Part shown: positions 1-7,643 of the stretch, piece by piece
Numbering within the stretch: the first letter of the stretch is position 1
Layout: every line of letters begins with the position of its first letter
Origin: Polyangiaceae bacterium
GTDB taxonomy: Bacteria; Myxococcota_A; Polyangia; Polyangiales; Polyangiaceae
Direction: 5' to 3'
NCBI GenBank assembly: GCA_016933275.1
Contig: JAFGBI010000183.1
Location: 1-57,531, forward strand
DNA: 57,531 nucleotides
The notes under the pieces: model-generated
Told to the model about the DNA's origin: nothing
The model's input: only the letters and a program-made list of their open reading frames with translations
Databases searched by the model: none
Position numbers and translations under genes: made by a program

Positions 1-449
1 CCCCGAGCAGCGTCTTCCAAGGCACGTCCCAGCGTTCGTCCGAGCGCTGGGTGACATCGCGAAACGGCGTGAGGAGCGGGTAAACAAGGCGGATGAGGAT
101 CGCGACCGCCAGCGTGCCTCTCGGGTTCGCCTCGATCCACGGGCGGTCGTCCTCGGCCAGGGCAACGTCGAGGATCTGGTGGGCGGTTTCAACGCCCCGT
201 TGGCGGCGAATCACGAGCAGCCACTGCGCATCGTTGAGGCGACATCGTAGCAGGCTCGACACTTGGCATCTCCACCTCGGCCAGGCTCTGCTTGCCGGCC
301 ACCATGCCGCCCACCACCGCGCGAAGGAGCGACCCGAGCTCCCACTTCTGTCCCTGGATTCCACGACCGTCCGGGATCCCATCAAGGTCCGCCTCGTCGA
401 GCCGTTTCGCCAGCATCGCGTAGAGTCGTCGATTCATCCGAGCCGTCAT
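1..449 (-). pseudogene. Transposase remnant with internal deletion
   Basis: The first about 65 residues read from an ATG at 449, with an AAAGGTAG ribosome site just upstream. They contain the transposase N-terminal pattern GSLLRAVVGGMVAGKQSLAEVE. At about 262-255 the reading jumps by one frame into a C-terminal transposase segment (SLLRCRLNDAQWLLVIRR, then about 60 residues ending near DVTQRSDERWDVPW), which runs off the left edge. The central catalytic part is absent, so this is a deletion plus frameshift and not a working enzyme. The pattern resembles ISAs1-like or related DDE transposases of myxobacteria; the exact family is not certain. The last C-terminal residues and the far IS end lie outside the window. 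Confidence 0.6.
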
Positions 450-493
450 CGTGCTACCTTTCCAGTAGCGGCGCGCCCCCACGACCGCCTGGA

Positions 494-516
494 GCAGCAA
501 TCAAGTTGATTGCTGC
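494..516. repeat. Perfect 10-bp inverted repeat, 3-nt loop
   Basis: GCAGCAATCA, AGT, TGATTGCTGC. It lies 45 bp upstream of the transposase remnant start. It could be an operator or part of the end of the inserted element. There is no T-run on either side, so a terminator is unlikely. Confidence 0.6.
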
Positions 517-529
517 GTCAAATCGACAA

Positions 530-649
530 CCTAGAGCACCAAACCGGCAGCAGACCTCTCCAGAGGCAGCGCTGGAAACGCGTCATCGCTTCGCACAGAC
601 GCTTCTCCAGCACTGCCGTTGCTGTTAGCAACCTGGTTGGTGCTCTAGG
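530..649. repeat. 120-bp element bounded by 13-bp inverted repeats
   Basis: CCTAGAGCACCAA at 530-542 is repeated in inverted orientation at 637-649. The interior holds a small stem (CCTCT/AGAGG) and no open frame of note. The element sits between the transposase remnant and the lipoprotein gene at 663-1991, downstream of that gene's stop. Size and ends suggest a MITE-like leftover or an IS end; without a second copy in the window this stays open. Confidence 0.4.
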
Positions 650-662
650 CGAGGCTCCTCAC

Positions 663-1991
663 TCAGTCGAGGGTCGGCGTGCACCAGGTGCGGTCGTCGC
701 ACCAGGGCTCAACCTCACCGCTGCAGGTGGATTGCGCATGGGAGCCGACATAGAGGACCGCCTGGGCGTCGCGTCCGTCCGGTGTCCCCGCCGGGGCTAG
801 GTCCGCCGAGTTGAGCGCGAGGTCGAAGGCGATCTCGTCCCCAGCTTCGGGAGCCGTCCCTGGCCACCGGAGCTGGGCTTCGATCGTGTAGCCGTCCTCC
901 ACGACCGTGGTTTCATAGCGCTGGGCGCCGAGCTCGGTGTGCGAGGCCTGTGCGTCTACCGTGGAAACGATGGCCGCTCGCCGGGGTTTCGCGCCGAAGA
1001 TGACGTGCCGCACCTCGTCGTTCCCGGTGTTTCCAGAGAGGCCGGAGCTGCTCGGAGCGAAGAACAGCTCGATCCCATCACCGTTCCAGATGTCCCCGAG
1101 CCCGCCATCCGCAGCGAACATCGTCCGGTCCGTCACGTAGAGGAAGACGTGCAGACCAGTCCTCGACCACCCGACACGAGCAGTGAGCAACTCGGTGCGA
1201 TCGTTCTCGGCGCCAGCGTGATCGACGTGGAGGTACTCGCTCGTGAAGTCGAGCTCGAAGAGCGGCAGGGAACACAGATCCTCGTCATCGCCGTCCACCG
1301 TCTGCGTGCCCTCGAAGGCCGGGATACGGCCACAGGGAGCTACCCTGGCGGTGGAGCAACCGCCGCCCCCCCCTGTCTCGGCTCCGGCCTGGCCCGCCGC
1401 ATCGGTCCCACCGCTGCCTCCACCACCCGCGGCGGTTCCGCCCTCGCCCGCGGCACCCCCGGGCGCCCCCGCGATCCCGCCGCTCAGGCCGCCATCGCTG
1501 GCGCCACCGGTTGCCCACCCGCCACCCTCGCTCGTGCCCCCTCCCAGGAGGGCTTCTCCCGCGATGCCTCCCATGTCGCCACCGCCCTGACCAGCATCGT
1601 TGGGCATCGTGACCCCACCCATCGAGACACCGCCGTTCGGTGTGCCGCCGATGGTTGACCCCGCGATCCCGCCCGTCCCGGAAGTGTCGACTCCGCCGGT
1701 CGGCGATCCACCGCTCGACGCCCCACCGCTCGACGCCCCACCGACCGCCGTCCCACCACTCGTGGTGCCTCCCACCGCGACCCCGCCGGTCGCGCTGCCC
1801 CAAATCCCCCCGAGCGAGCTGCCGCCGGTCGTCTCCCCGCCCGTCACCCCTCCGCCGATCGCCCCGCCACCCACCGAGGGGGTTCTGCTCGAAGACGCGA
1901 AGAGTTCGTCGCTCTCGTCCCAATGGCAACCTGCCACCACGACAATGGCGACAGCACACCCGAACCAACGGCGCCCGACGCTCGACAGCAT
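663..1991 (-). CDS. Lipoprotein with Gly-rich linker and CBM9-like domain
   Basis: 442 aa. The start at 1991 is chosen because an AAGGAGAG ribosome site precedes it and a lipoprotein signal follows directly (hydrophobic AVAIVVVAG, then Cys24). Residues about 35-225 are Gly/Ser/Thr-rich low complexity with degenerate GGA and SGG repeats, typical of myxobacterial surface proteins. The C-terminal about 200 residues resemble carbohydrate-binding family 9-like (CBM9/DOMON) sandwiches, including WNGDGIELFF and a following long beta-rich segment. It is likely an outer-membrane or surface lipoprotein that may bind glycans; the ligand is unknown. The 15-bp DNA repeats near 1708-1740 encode the linker. 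It is divergent from the LysM operon, with about 390 bp between the two starts and no clear promoter seen there. Confidence 0.75.
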   Translation of the reverse strand: MLSSVGRRWFGCAVAIVVVAGCHWDESDELFASSSRTPSVGGGAIGGGVTGGETTGGSSLGGIWGSATGGVAVGGTTSGGTAVGGASSGGASSGGSPTGGVDTSGTGGIAGSTIGGTPNGGVSMGGVTMPNDAGQGGGDMGGIAGEALLGGGTSEGGGWATGGASDGGLSGGIAGAPGGAAGEGGTAAGGGGSGGTDAAGQAGAETGGGGGCSTARVAPCGRIPAFEGTQTVDGDDEDLCSLPLFELDFTSEYLHVDHAGAENDRTELLTARVGWSRTGLHVFLYVTDRTMFAADGGLGDIWNGDGIELFFAPSSSGLSGNTGNDEVRHVIFGAKPRRAAIVSTVDAQASHTELGAQRYETTVVEDGYTIEAQLRWPGTAPEAGDEIAFDLALNSADLAPAGTPDGRDAQAVLYVGSHAQSTCSGEVEPWCDDRTWCTPTLD

Positions 1992-2382
1992 GGGAAGGCT
2001 CTCCTTCAGGGGCGCAGCTGAGGCGCCAACCGCTCGAAAGCGTACCGCCGTCACCCGGCAAATGGGAACGTGGTGCGTGTCGGGAATGGACCGGAGAAAA
2101 AACCCCGGGGTGGGCCAAGCATAGTGGAAACTTCCGTAGGCGCGCCGGACTCGACCTCGCCGAGGCTCAGGCCACCAGCGGGCAGGCTGGACGCTGCTCC
2201 CGCGCTGGGCCGCCCTCGCCGCGACGGAGCCGAAGCTCATGCAACGCGGGAGGCGACCCGCCGGGGTGTGCGCAAGGAGGGTCGCTCCAGGCCCGGCTTG
2301 CTGGCCCACCTGCCGCCGACGACGGGCCGATCGAACCGCTCGGGTGCTATCGTCGCGGGCAGCGCAGGCGCGGAGCACAGAC

Positions 2383-3303
2383 ATGACGATGAAGAAGACC
2401 TCGATGGCGCTCGTCGCCGCGCTGAGCCTGGTCACGGTCGAGGCCGATGCATTTCCGTACGTTGTGCAGAACGGCGACACGCTCGCGTCCGTTGCGGAGC
2501 GCTTCTACGGCAAGATCCAGTACGAGCGACTGCTGGTCGCCGCCAACGATCTCGACGCCGAGGGCGGAACCCCCATCGTCCCGGGGATGCGCCTCGAGGT
2601 ACCGGCGGTGGGCCACCATCGCGTCCGTGCAGGGGAAACCTGGGCCGGACTCGCCACCGAGTTGCTCGGCGACGCGCGGCGAGCGGACAAGCTTGCCACG
2701 GCGAACGGCTCGCATGCGTGGATCCCCCCCGAGGAGGGCGCCCAGATAGTGATCCCCTTCCACCTCCGGATCGTAGTGCGGGGCTCGGAGAACACCCCCA
2801 CCCTGGCCTATCGGTTCCTCGGGAACATGACCAAAGCGTGGGAGCTCGACCACTACAACAACTTCGGAGGCCGCACGCTGCAACGTGGGGACGTCGTGCT
2901 CATCCCGCTCACCAATCTCGAGCTCACACCGGAGGGCCGCACCTACGCGGCAGTGGCCGCCGAGGCGCAATGCTCGCAGGCATCCGGGGCAGAACGGACC
3001 ATCCAGCGGCGTGTGCAGGCCGAGATCCCGGCCCTGATCGCCGATGTGCGGAGCGGGCGGTACGTCGATGCCGTACGCCGTGGCAACGCCTTCCTCAACG
3101 CGGGACAGCTCCCGAACCCCACGCTCGCGACGGTGTATCGACAGCTGCTGGAGGCCTACGTGGCGCTCGATGCCCTCGGCCTTGCGGCCGCAGCCTGCAC
3201 CGACTGGCAAAAACACGATCCCGAAGCCCACCTCGAGCCGGTGCGCGTCAGCCCAAAGATCATCGCCGCCTGTGAGCGAGGAGCGGCACGGAGTGCACCT
3301 TGA
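2383..3303 (+). CDS. Exported protein with three LysM-like repeats
   Basis: 306 aa. The start at 2383 (second ATG at 2389) has GGAG at 2372 upstream and begins a signal-peptide-like segment (MKKTSMALVAALSLV) ending near AEADA-type residues. LysM-like repeats lie at about 25-73 (YVVQNGDTLASVAERFYG), 78-125 (HRVRAGETWAGLATELLG) and 128-176. The C-terminal about 120 residues are helical and of unknown function. LysM domains bind peptidoglycan, so it probably acts in the periplasm at the cell wall. Its stop overlaps the next gene by 4 nt, and it leads the operon that continues with the DUF58 and VWA proteins. Confidence 0.8.
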   Translation: MTMKKTSMALVAALSLVTVEADAFPYVVQNGDTLASVAERFYGKIQYERLLVAANDLDAEGGTPIVPGMRLEVPAVGHHRVRAGETWAGLATELLGDARRADKLATANGSHAWIPPEEGAQIVIPFHLRIVVRGSENTPTLAYRFLGNMTKAWELDHYNNFGGRTLQRGDVVLIPLTNLELTPEGRTYAAVAAEAQCSQASGAERTIQRRVQAEIPALIADVRSGRYVDAVRRGNAFLNAGQLPNPTLATVYRQLLEAYVALDALGLAAAACTDWQKHDPEAHLEPVRVSPKIIAACERGAARSAP

Positions 3304-3551
3304 GCGGTTCGGCGTCGTCACCGCGGACGTTGCCCTGCGGGAGAGCCTCCGTCGAATCCCGCAAGCTCCGCTCGAACGCCACCGAGCACCGAAGCGGCAA
3401 CGAGGCGCCAGCGCCCGACCCGGCGCTCTCCACCCCAACGGAATCCACGACGGCGGAGCTCCCCCGTGGCGTCCTCTGGCTCGCCATCGCAGCCGCCTGC
3501 TTCGGACTCCTGCTGGGCCTGATCGCGAGCCTCACGGGAGGCGCTCGGTGA
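3300..3551 (+). CDS. Small tail-anchored membrane protein, unknown
   Basis: 83 aa. The TTG start at 3300 overlaps the LysM gene stop as TTGA, suggesting translational coupling. About 55 polar, Ser/Pro/Thr-rich residues are followed by a single membrane segment (GVLWLAIAAACFGLLLGLIA) near the C terminus. No family is recognised. Position suggests a small partner of the LysM/DUF58/BatA-like envelope system. The reading is supported by frame and overlap only, so it is less certain than its neighbours. Confidence 0.5.
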   Translation: MSGSASSPRTLPCGRASVESRKLRSNATEHRSGNEAPAPDPALSTPTESTTAELPRGVLWLAIAAACFGLLLGLIASLTGGAR

Positions 3552-3573
3552 AGGAGCGCGGAGCCCGCGACGG

Positions 3574-4500
3574 GTGGCGCCCGTGACCCCGAGCACGGAT
3601 CTGAGAGGTGCGCTCGACTGGGGCAGGCTCGCTCCGCTTCGGCTGCGGGCGCGCACGGTGGCAGCCGGGGTCTACGCGGGGGGCCACCGCAGTCGTCGGC
3701 GCGGATCGGGCGTCGAGTTCGGCGGGCACCGTGACTACGTGCTGGGTGACGATCTGAGGAGGCTCGATCATCGCGCCTTCCTCCGGCACGGCCGCCTGCT
3801 GGTTCGCGAATTCGAAACCGAAACCGACCGAACGCTCCGGCTCGTCGTGGATGCTTCGCGGTCGATGGCCTACCGGAGCCCCAGCGCGCCAGGAGCGAAG
3901 CTGGCGTTCGCGGCGTTGGTGGCAGCCGCGCTGGCTCGCATCGCACTGTCGAGCGGTGACCCAGTGGGGCTCGATTGGGTCGGCGGCGAGCGACGCCGAC
4001 CCTTGCCCGCCCTCGCGGGCCGGGAGGCGTTCGAGCGGATCGTCAGTGCGCTCGAGGTCGTGGAGCCGAGCGGGGATCTCACGGTCGACCACCAGGCCGT
4101 GTCGCGCGCCATCGCGCCGATTGCGCGGCACGCTAGCCGAGGATCCGTAGTCGTGTTCCTGAGTGACCTGGTCGACCTCCCGGAGGACGCGGCCGAGCGC
4201 ATCGCGGCGCTGGCCACGAAGGGACGCACGGTCATCGCGGCACGCGTGCTCGACCCAGCGGAGGCGGAGTTCCCCTTCGCGGGGCCGGTGCGGCTGCGCG
4301 CGAGCGAGGGCTCGAAGGTCATCGAAACCGACGCCTCGGCGGCACGCTCCACCTACCTGGCGGCGCTGGAGCAACAGGGGCAGCGCTGGCAGGAACGCCT
4401 CCTGCCTCGCGGTGGAGCGCTGGTGACGACCGTCACCACCACCGATCCGGTGGAGGTCGTGCGCGCCATCCTGTCCGCCGTGCGGGGGCTGCGGCCATGA
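3574..4500 (+). CDS. DUF58 family protein
   Basis: 308 aa from GTG 3574, with GGAG 10 nt upstream; GTG 3583 is an alternative. It carries the DUF58 signature: G-HRDYVLGDDLRRLDHRAF, then REFETETDRT, and a VWA-like LVVDASRSM at about residue 90. DUF58 proteins occur beside MoxR AAA ATPases and BatA-type VWA proteins and are thought to act in chaperone-like assembly at the cell envelope. The stop overlaps the next gene as ATGA. No moxR gene lies in this window, which is unusual for the group. Confidence 0.85.
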   Translation: MAPVTPSTDLRGALDWGRLAPLRLRARTVAAGVYAGGHRSRRRGSGVEFGGHRDYVLGDDLRRLDHRAFLRHGRLLVREFETETDRTLRLVVDASRSMAYRSPSAPGAKLAFAALVAAALARIALSSGDPVGLDWVGGERRRPLPALAGREAFERIVSALEVVEPSGDLTVDHQAVSRAIAPIARHASRGSVVVFLSDLVDLPEDAAERIAALATKGRTVIAARVLDPAEAEFPFAGPVRLRASEGSKVIETDASAARSTYLAALEQQGQRWQERLLPRGGALVTTVTTTDPVEVVRAILSAVRGLRP

Positions 4501-6521
4501 CCTTCCTCGTCACGGCCGCGCTCGCCATCGCGCTCCTCGTCGTGTTGCCGGTCGCCGCCCACCTCCTGCGCCGTGGCCGGGCGCGCGAGCGCGAATTCCC
4601 GCCCGCGGCCCTGGTGTCACCAGCGCCACCAGTGGCACGCCAACGGAGTCGCATCGAAGATCGCTCGCTCCTCGCCGCCCGGTGCCTGGTCCTGCTCGGG
4701 CTCGCGGTCCTGGGCGCCATGCCGCTCGTGCGGTGCTCGCGTCTCTCCCTCTCTCGTGAGGGAGGAGCCTCGGTTGCGTTGGCGATCGTCCTCGACGATT
4801 CTGCGAGCATGCGCGTCGCCATGGATGGGGGCATTTCGCGCTGGAGTCGCGCCACAGCAGCGGCGCGGGCGCTGCTCCGGTCGTGTCGCGAGGGTGACGC
4901 GGTCGCCATCGTCCTTGCTGGCCAACCGGCGCGGCTCGCGCTCGCCGCGACCACGGATCTCTCGGCTGCCCGAGCCGCACTCGAGACAGTCCCCGTCACC
5001 GACCGCCCCACCGACCTCGCCAACGCCGTCAGGCTCGCGCGGTCCGCGCTCGCGGAGCTCCCTCATGTCGACCAGCGGGTCCTGCTGCTGAGCGATCTGG
5101 CTGGTGAGGACCTCCCCGCCGGATCCCCACCGCCTTGGGTGCCCCTTCCGGAGCTGGCCCGACCCGCCGCCGATTGCGGTGTCGTCCGGGCCGATCGGCG
5201 CGGGTCTCGCGTAACCGCCGAGGTTGCCTGCTCCTCCCGCGAAGCAGCAAAGGAACGGCAGCTTGAGGTGGTCACGGCGAGCACCCCGCTAACCGGAGCC
5301 GGTGCCGAACCAGCACCGAGCGGGGTGCCCCTTCGACCGCGCACCGGAACCATACTCGGCGCCGCCGCCGTCGCGGAACAGGCGGGCACTCAGACGGTGG
5401 TGGTCGACCTCTCGTCGCCGCTCGCCCACCTCGACGCTCGTCTCACCGGCTCCGATGCAGAGAGCCACGACGACGAAGCCCCGGTCACACCCGAGCGCGC
5501 TGCCACCGCGATTGGCGTGCTGACCGATCCGACCTCAGCCACGGCCGTGACCGGCGGCCCTCCCATTCTGGAACAGGCCCTCGATGCGCTGGAAACCAGG
5601 GCAATAGTGAAGCCGTTGACCCTGCTACCCGATGAGGCGGCGACGCTCGCGGGCCTCTCCGCGCTGATCTTGGACGATCCGTCGGGCATCGGACCCGAGG
5701 CTCGAGAGGCACTCGGCTCGTGGCTCGACCGGGGCGGCGTCGCGCTGGCGCTGCTTGGTTCGAGCATCGGACGCGCCGCGCTCGGGGCAACGCTCGCACC
5801 GTTCGTCACCGAGTCTACGACCTGGACCGAAACGACGGCAACCGGGATCGACCCGACCACCGCGACGTTCCTGGGGCCAGAGGCCGGCGGACTCGCGGAG
5901 CTGGCGCCGAAGGGCCGGGTGGCTCTGGCCGGGTCCGTCCCGAACGGCGCTCGTCTACTGGCACGGTGGGACGATGGTGCACCGTTCCTCTACGAACGCG
6001 ACCTGGGGCGAGGGCTGGTCGTGACGGCGGCGCTCCCCGCCTCGCCCGCCCAAAGCGATTTCGCCCTGCGGCCCGGGTTCTTGGCGCTGCTCGCCTACGT
6101 CATGGACGAAGCGGTGCGTCGGCGCGGAGAGCGCGTCACGGTCGCAGGCAACCCATGGACGTTCTACGGAGAGGGTGCCGTCCGCGTCACACCGCCGACG
6201 GGTGCCCCATTCGATGTGCTACCCGAACGGGACCGTGTCGGAGGTTCGCGGGCAATCCATGTGCCATCCGAGCGGGGTCGCTACGTCGTCGCGCGTGGGA
6301 GTGAGGTGGAAGCCCGCATCGTCACCGTCGCGGCCGAGGAGATCACGCGACCGCCCCGAGACCCGGCGCGGCTCTCTGCTGGCCTTCGTGCCGGCGGCGT
6401 GATGGAACGGGTCGACATCTCGCGTGAGGCCGCGCTGATGGTGCTCTTCTTCTTCGCCGCGGAGCTGATGATCCGGGCGGCGACCCGATGGCGAGAACGG
6501 AAGAGGTCGGCGGCCCTCTGA
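4497..6521 (+). CDS. BatA-like VWA membrane protein
   Basis: 674 aa. An N-terminal membrane segment (about 4-24) is followed by a short basic stretch and a second hydrophobic segment near 60-75. This matches the double-membrane N terminus of the BatA/aerotolerance group. The VWA domain starts near residue 97 with LAIVLDDSASM, a MIDAS-type DxSxS. After a long linker, residues about 350-470 look like a glutamine-amidotransferase-like fold (LSALILDDPSG, then SWLDRGGVALALLGS). A last membrane segment (MVLFFFAAELMI) lies near the C terminus. It starts inside the DUF58 stop (ATGA), so the two are co-translated. A GTCCGG/CCGGAC hairpin at 6532-6547 follows the stop, without a T-run. Confidence 0.8.
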   Translation: MTFLVTAALAIALLVVLPVAAHLLRRGRAREREFPPAALVSPAPPVARQRSRIEDRSLLAARCLVLLGLAVLGAMPLVRCSRLSLSREGGASVALAIVLDDSASMRVAMDGGISRWSRATAAARALLRSCREGDAVAIVLAGQPARLALAATTDLSAARAALETVPVTDRPTDLANAVRLARSALAELPHVDQRVLLLSDLAGEDLPAGSPPPWVPLPELARPAADCGVVRADRRGSRVTAEVACSSREAAKERQLEVVTASTPLTGAGAEPAPSGVPLRPRTGTILGAAAVAEQAGTQTVVVDLSSPLAHLDARLTGSDAESHDDEAPVTPERAATAIGVLTDPTSATAVTGGPPILEQALDALETRAIVKPLTLLPDEAATLAGLSALILDDPSGIGPEAREALGSWLDRGGVALALLGSSIGRAALGATLAPFVTESTTWTETTATGIDPTTATFLGPEAGGLAELAPKGRVALAGSVPNGARLLARWDDGAPFLYERDLGRGLVVTAALPASPAQSDFALRPGFLALLAYVMDEAVRRRGERVTVAGNPWTFYGEGAVRVTPPTGAPFDVLPERDRVGGSRAIHVPSERGRYVVARGSEVEARIVTVAAEEITRPPRDPARLSAGLRAGGVMERVDISREAALMVLFFFAAELMIRAATRWRERKRSAAL

Positions 6522-6649
6522 CCGAACCTCCGTCCGGGGCTCCGGACCCTGGCCGGTCGCCACCGATCCGCAGCCCAGGTCCCGCTCCGCGGGGAAGGGC
6601 ACCTCTAGGTTTGGGTCGCGACGGGTGTGGTGGTACATGACGCCACTCA

Positions 6650-7636
6650 ATGCTCACCCCATCCGTTTCGCTCCCCCGCTGGCTCGGTCCCGCCTTGCTG
6701 GTCGCAGCTTGCGCGGTCGTCTCGATCCCGGAGCGAGGTGAGGCGGCGATCATCGAGCGCATCGTGGCGGTCATCGGCGACCACGCGATCCTCCTCAGCG
6801 AGCTGCGAGAACGAGCGCGCCCCTTCCTGGTCCGCATCTACCAGGAGACGCCGTCGGGGGCCCAACGCAACGCCGCCATCTCGCAGATCTACCGCGAGGT
6901 GCTCGACCGGATGATCGACGAGCAGATCGAGAATCGCGCCGCGAACCGAGCCAACATCGCGGTGACGACACAGGAGGTGGACGCGGCCATCGAGCGAATC
7001 GCCGGCCAGAACGGGCTCTCGGTGGAGGAGCTCGTGAGCGAGGCGATCCGCAGCGGCATGTCGGAGCAGGAGTATCGCCGGGAGGTACGGCGCCAGGTCC
7101 TTGACGCCAAGCTGATGAACCTGCGGGTCCAGGGGCGAATCCGCGTCACCGAGGACGACCTGCGGGAGGAGTACCGCCAGGCGGTCGCGGACGAGCGCAA
7201 ACGACAGAAGTACCGGATCGCGTGGATCCACGTGCCCCCGACCGAAGGCAAGAACGCGCAGCGAGACCTTGCCCTCCGAATCGTCCGCCAGGCGCGAACC
7301 GGCGCGGATTTCGGTGGTCTCGCCCGCAAGCACTCGAGCGACACGCGAACCCGGAAAGGGGGCGGTCTGCTCCCCGAAATGAAGCCCGGGCGCCTGCCAC
7401 CCGAGATGGAGCAGGTAGTCCAGAGCCTGGAGGTCGGTGAAGTGTCGGCGCCGGTCCGCATGGGTGACCAGCTGGTGGTCATCCGGCTGGTGGAGCGCGA
7501 GGAATCGACGCTGCCAACCTTCGAGGAGGCTCGCGCCGAGCTCGAAAACCGCGTCTATGTCCGCAAGATGGACCAAGCGCGGCGACGTTGGCTGGATGGC
7601 CTTCGGCGTCAGGCGCACGTCGTGGTTCGCTTGTAG
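6650..7636 (+). CDS. SurA/PpiC-type periplasmic peptidyl-prolyl isomerase
   Basis: 328 aa. A signal peptide (about 1-33, ending RGEAA) leads into a SurA N-terminal helical region (IERIVAVIGDHAILLSELR). A parvulin/PpiC rotamase domain lies at about 187-285 (YRIAWIHVPP, DFGGLARKHSSD, GGLLPEMKPGRLPPEM). It is shorter than E. coli SurA, with one parvulin domain instead of two. Likely role: folding of outer-membrane proteins in the periplasm. It converges with the pseudokinase-thioredoxin gene, with only 7 bp between the stops. Confidence 0.88.
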   Translation: MLTPSVSLPRWLGPALLVAACAVVSIPERGEAAIIERIVAVIGDHAILLSELRERARPFLVRIYQETPSGAQRNAAISQIYREVLDRMIDEQIENRAANRANIAVTTQEVDAAIERIAGQNGLSVEELVSEAIRSGMSEQEYRREVRRQVLDAKLMNLRVQGRIRVTEDDLREEYRQAVADERKRQKYRIAWIHVPPTEGKNAQRDLALRIVRQARTGADFGGLARKHSSDTRTRKGGGLLPEMKPGRLPPEMEQVVQSLEVGEVSAPVRMGDQLVVIRLVEREESTLPTFEEARAELENRVYVRKMDQARRRWLDGLRRQAHVVVRL

Positions 7637-7643
7637 CCCGGCC

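Noticed and set aside
136..144. Possible loss of activity in the 15090-16361 kinase from HRDLSTAN (these are residue numbers)
   Set aside because: Serine at this position is common in myxobacterial kinases (HRDVSPQN type); VAIK, HRD, Asn and DFG are intact.
6532..6547. Hairpin after the BatA-like gene as a terminator
   Set aside because: Six-bp stem with no T-run; support too weak.
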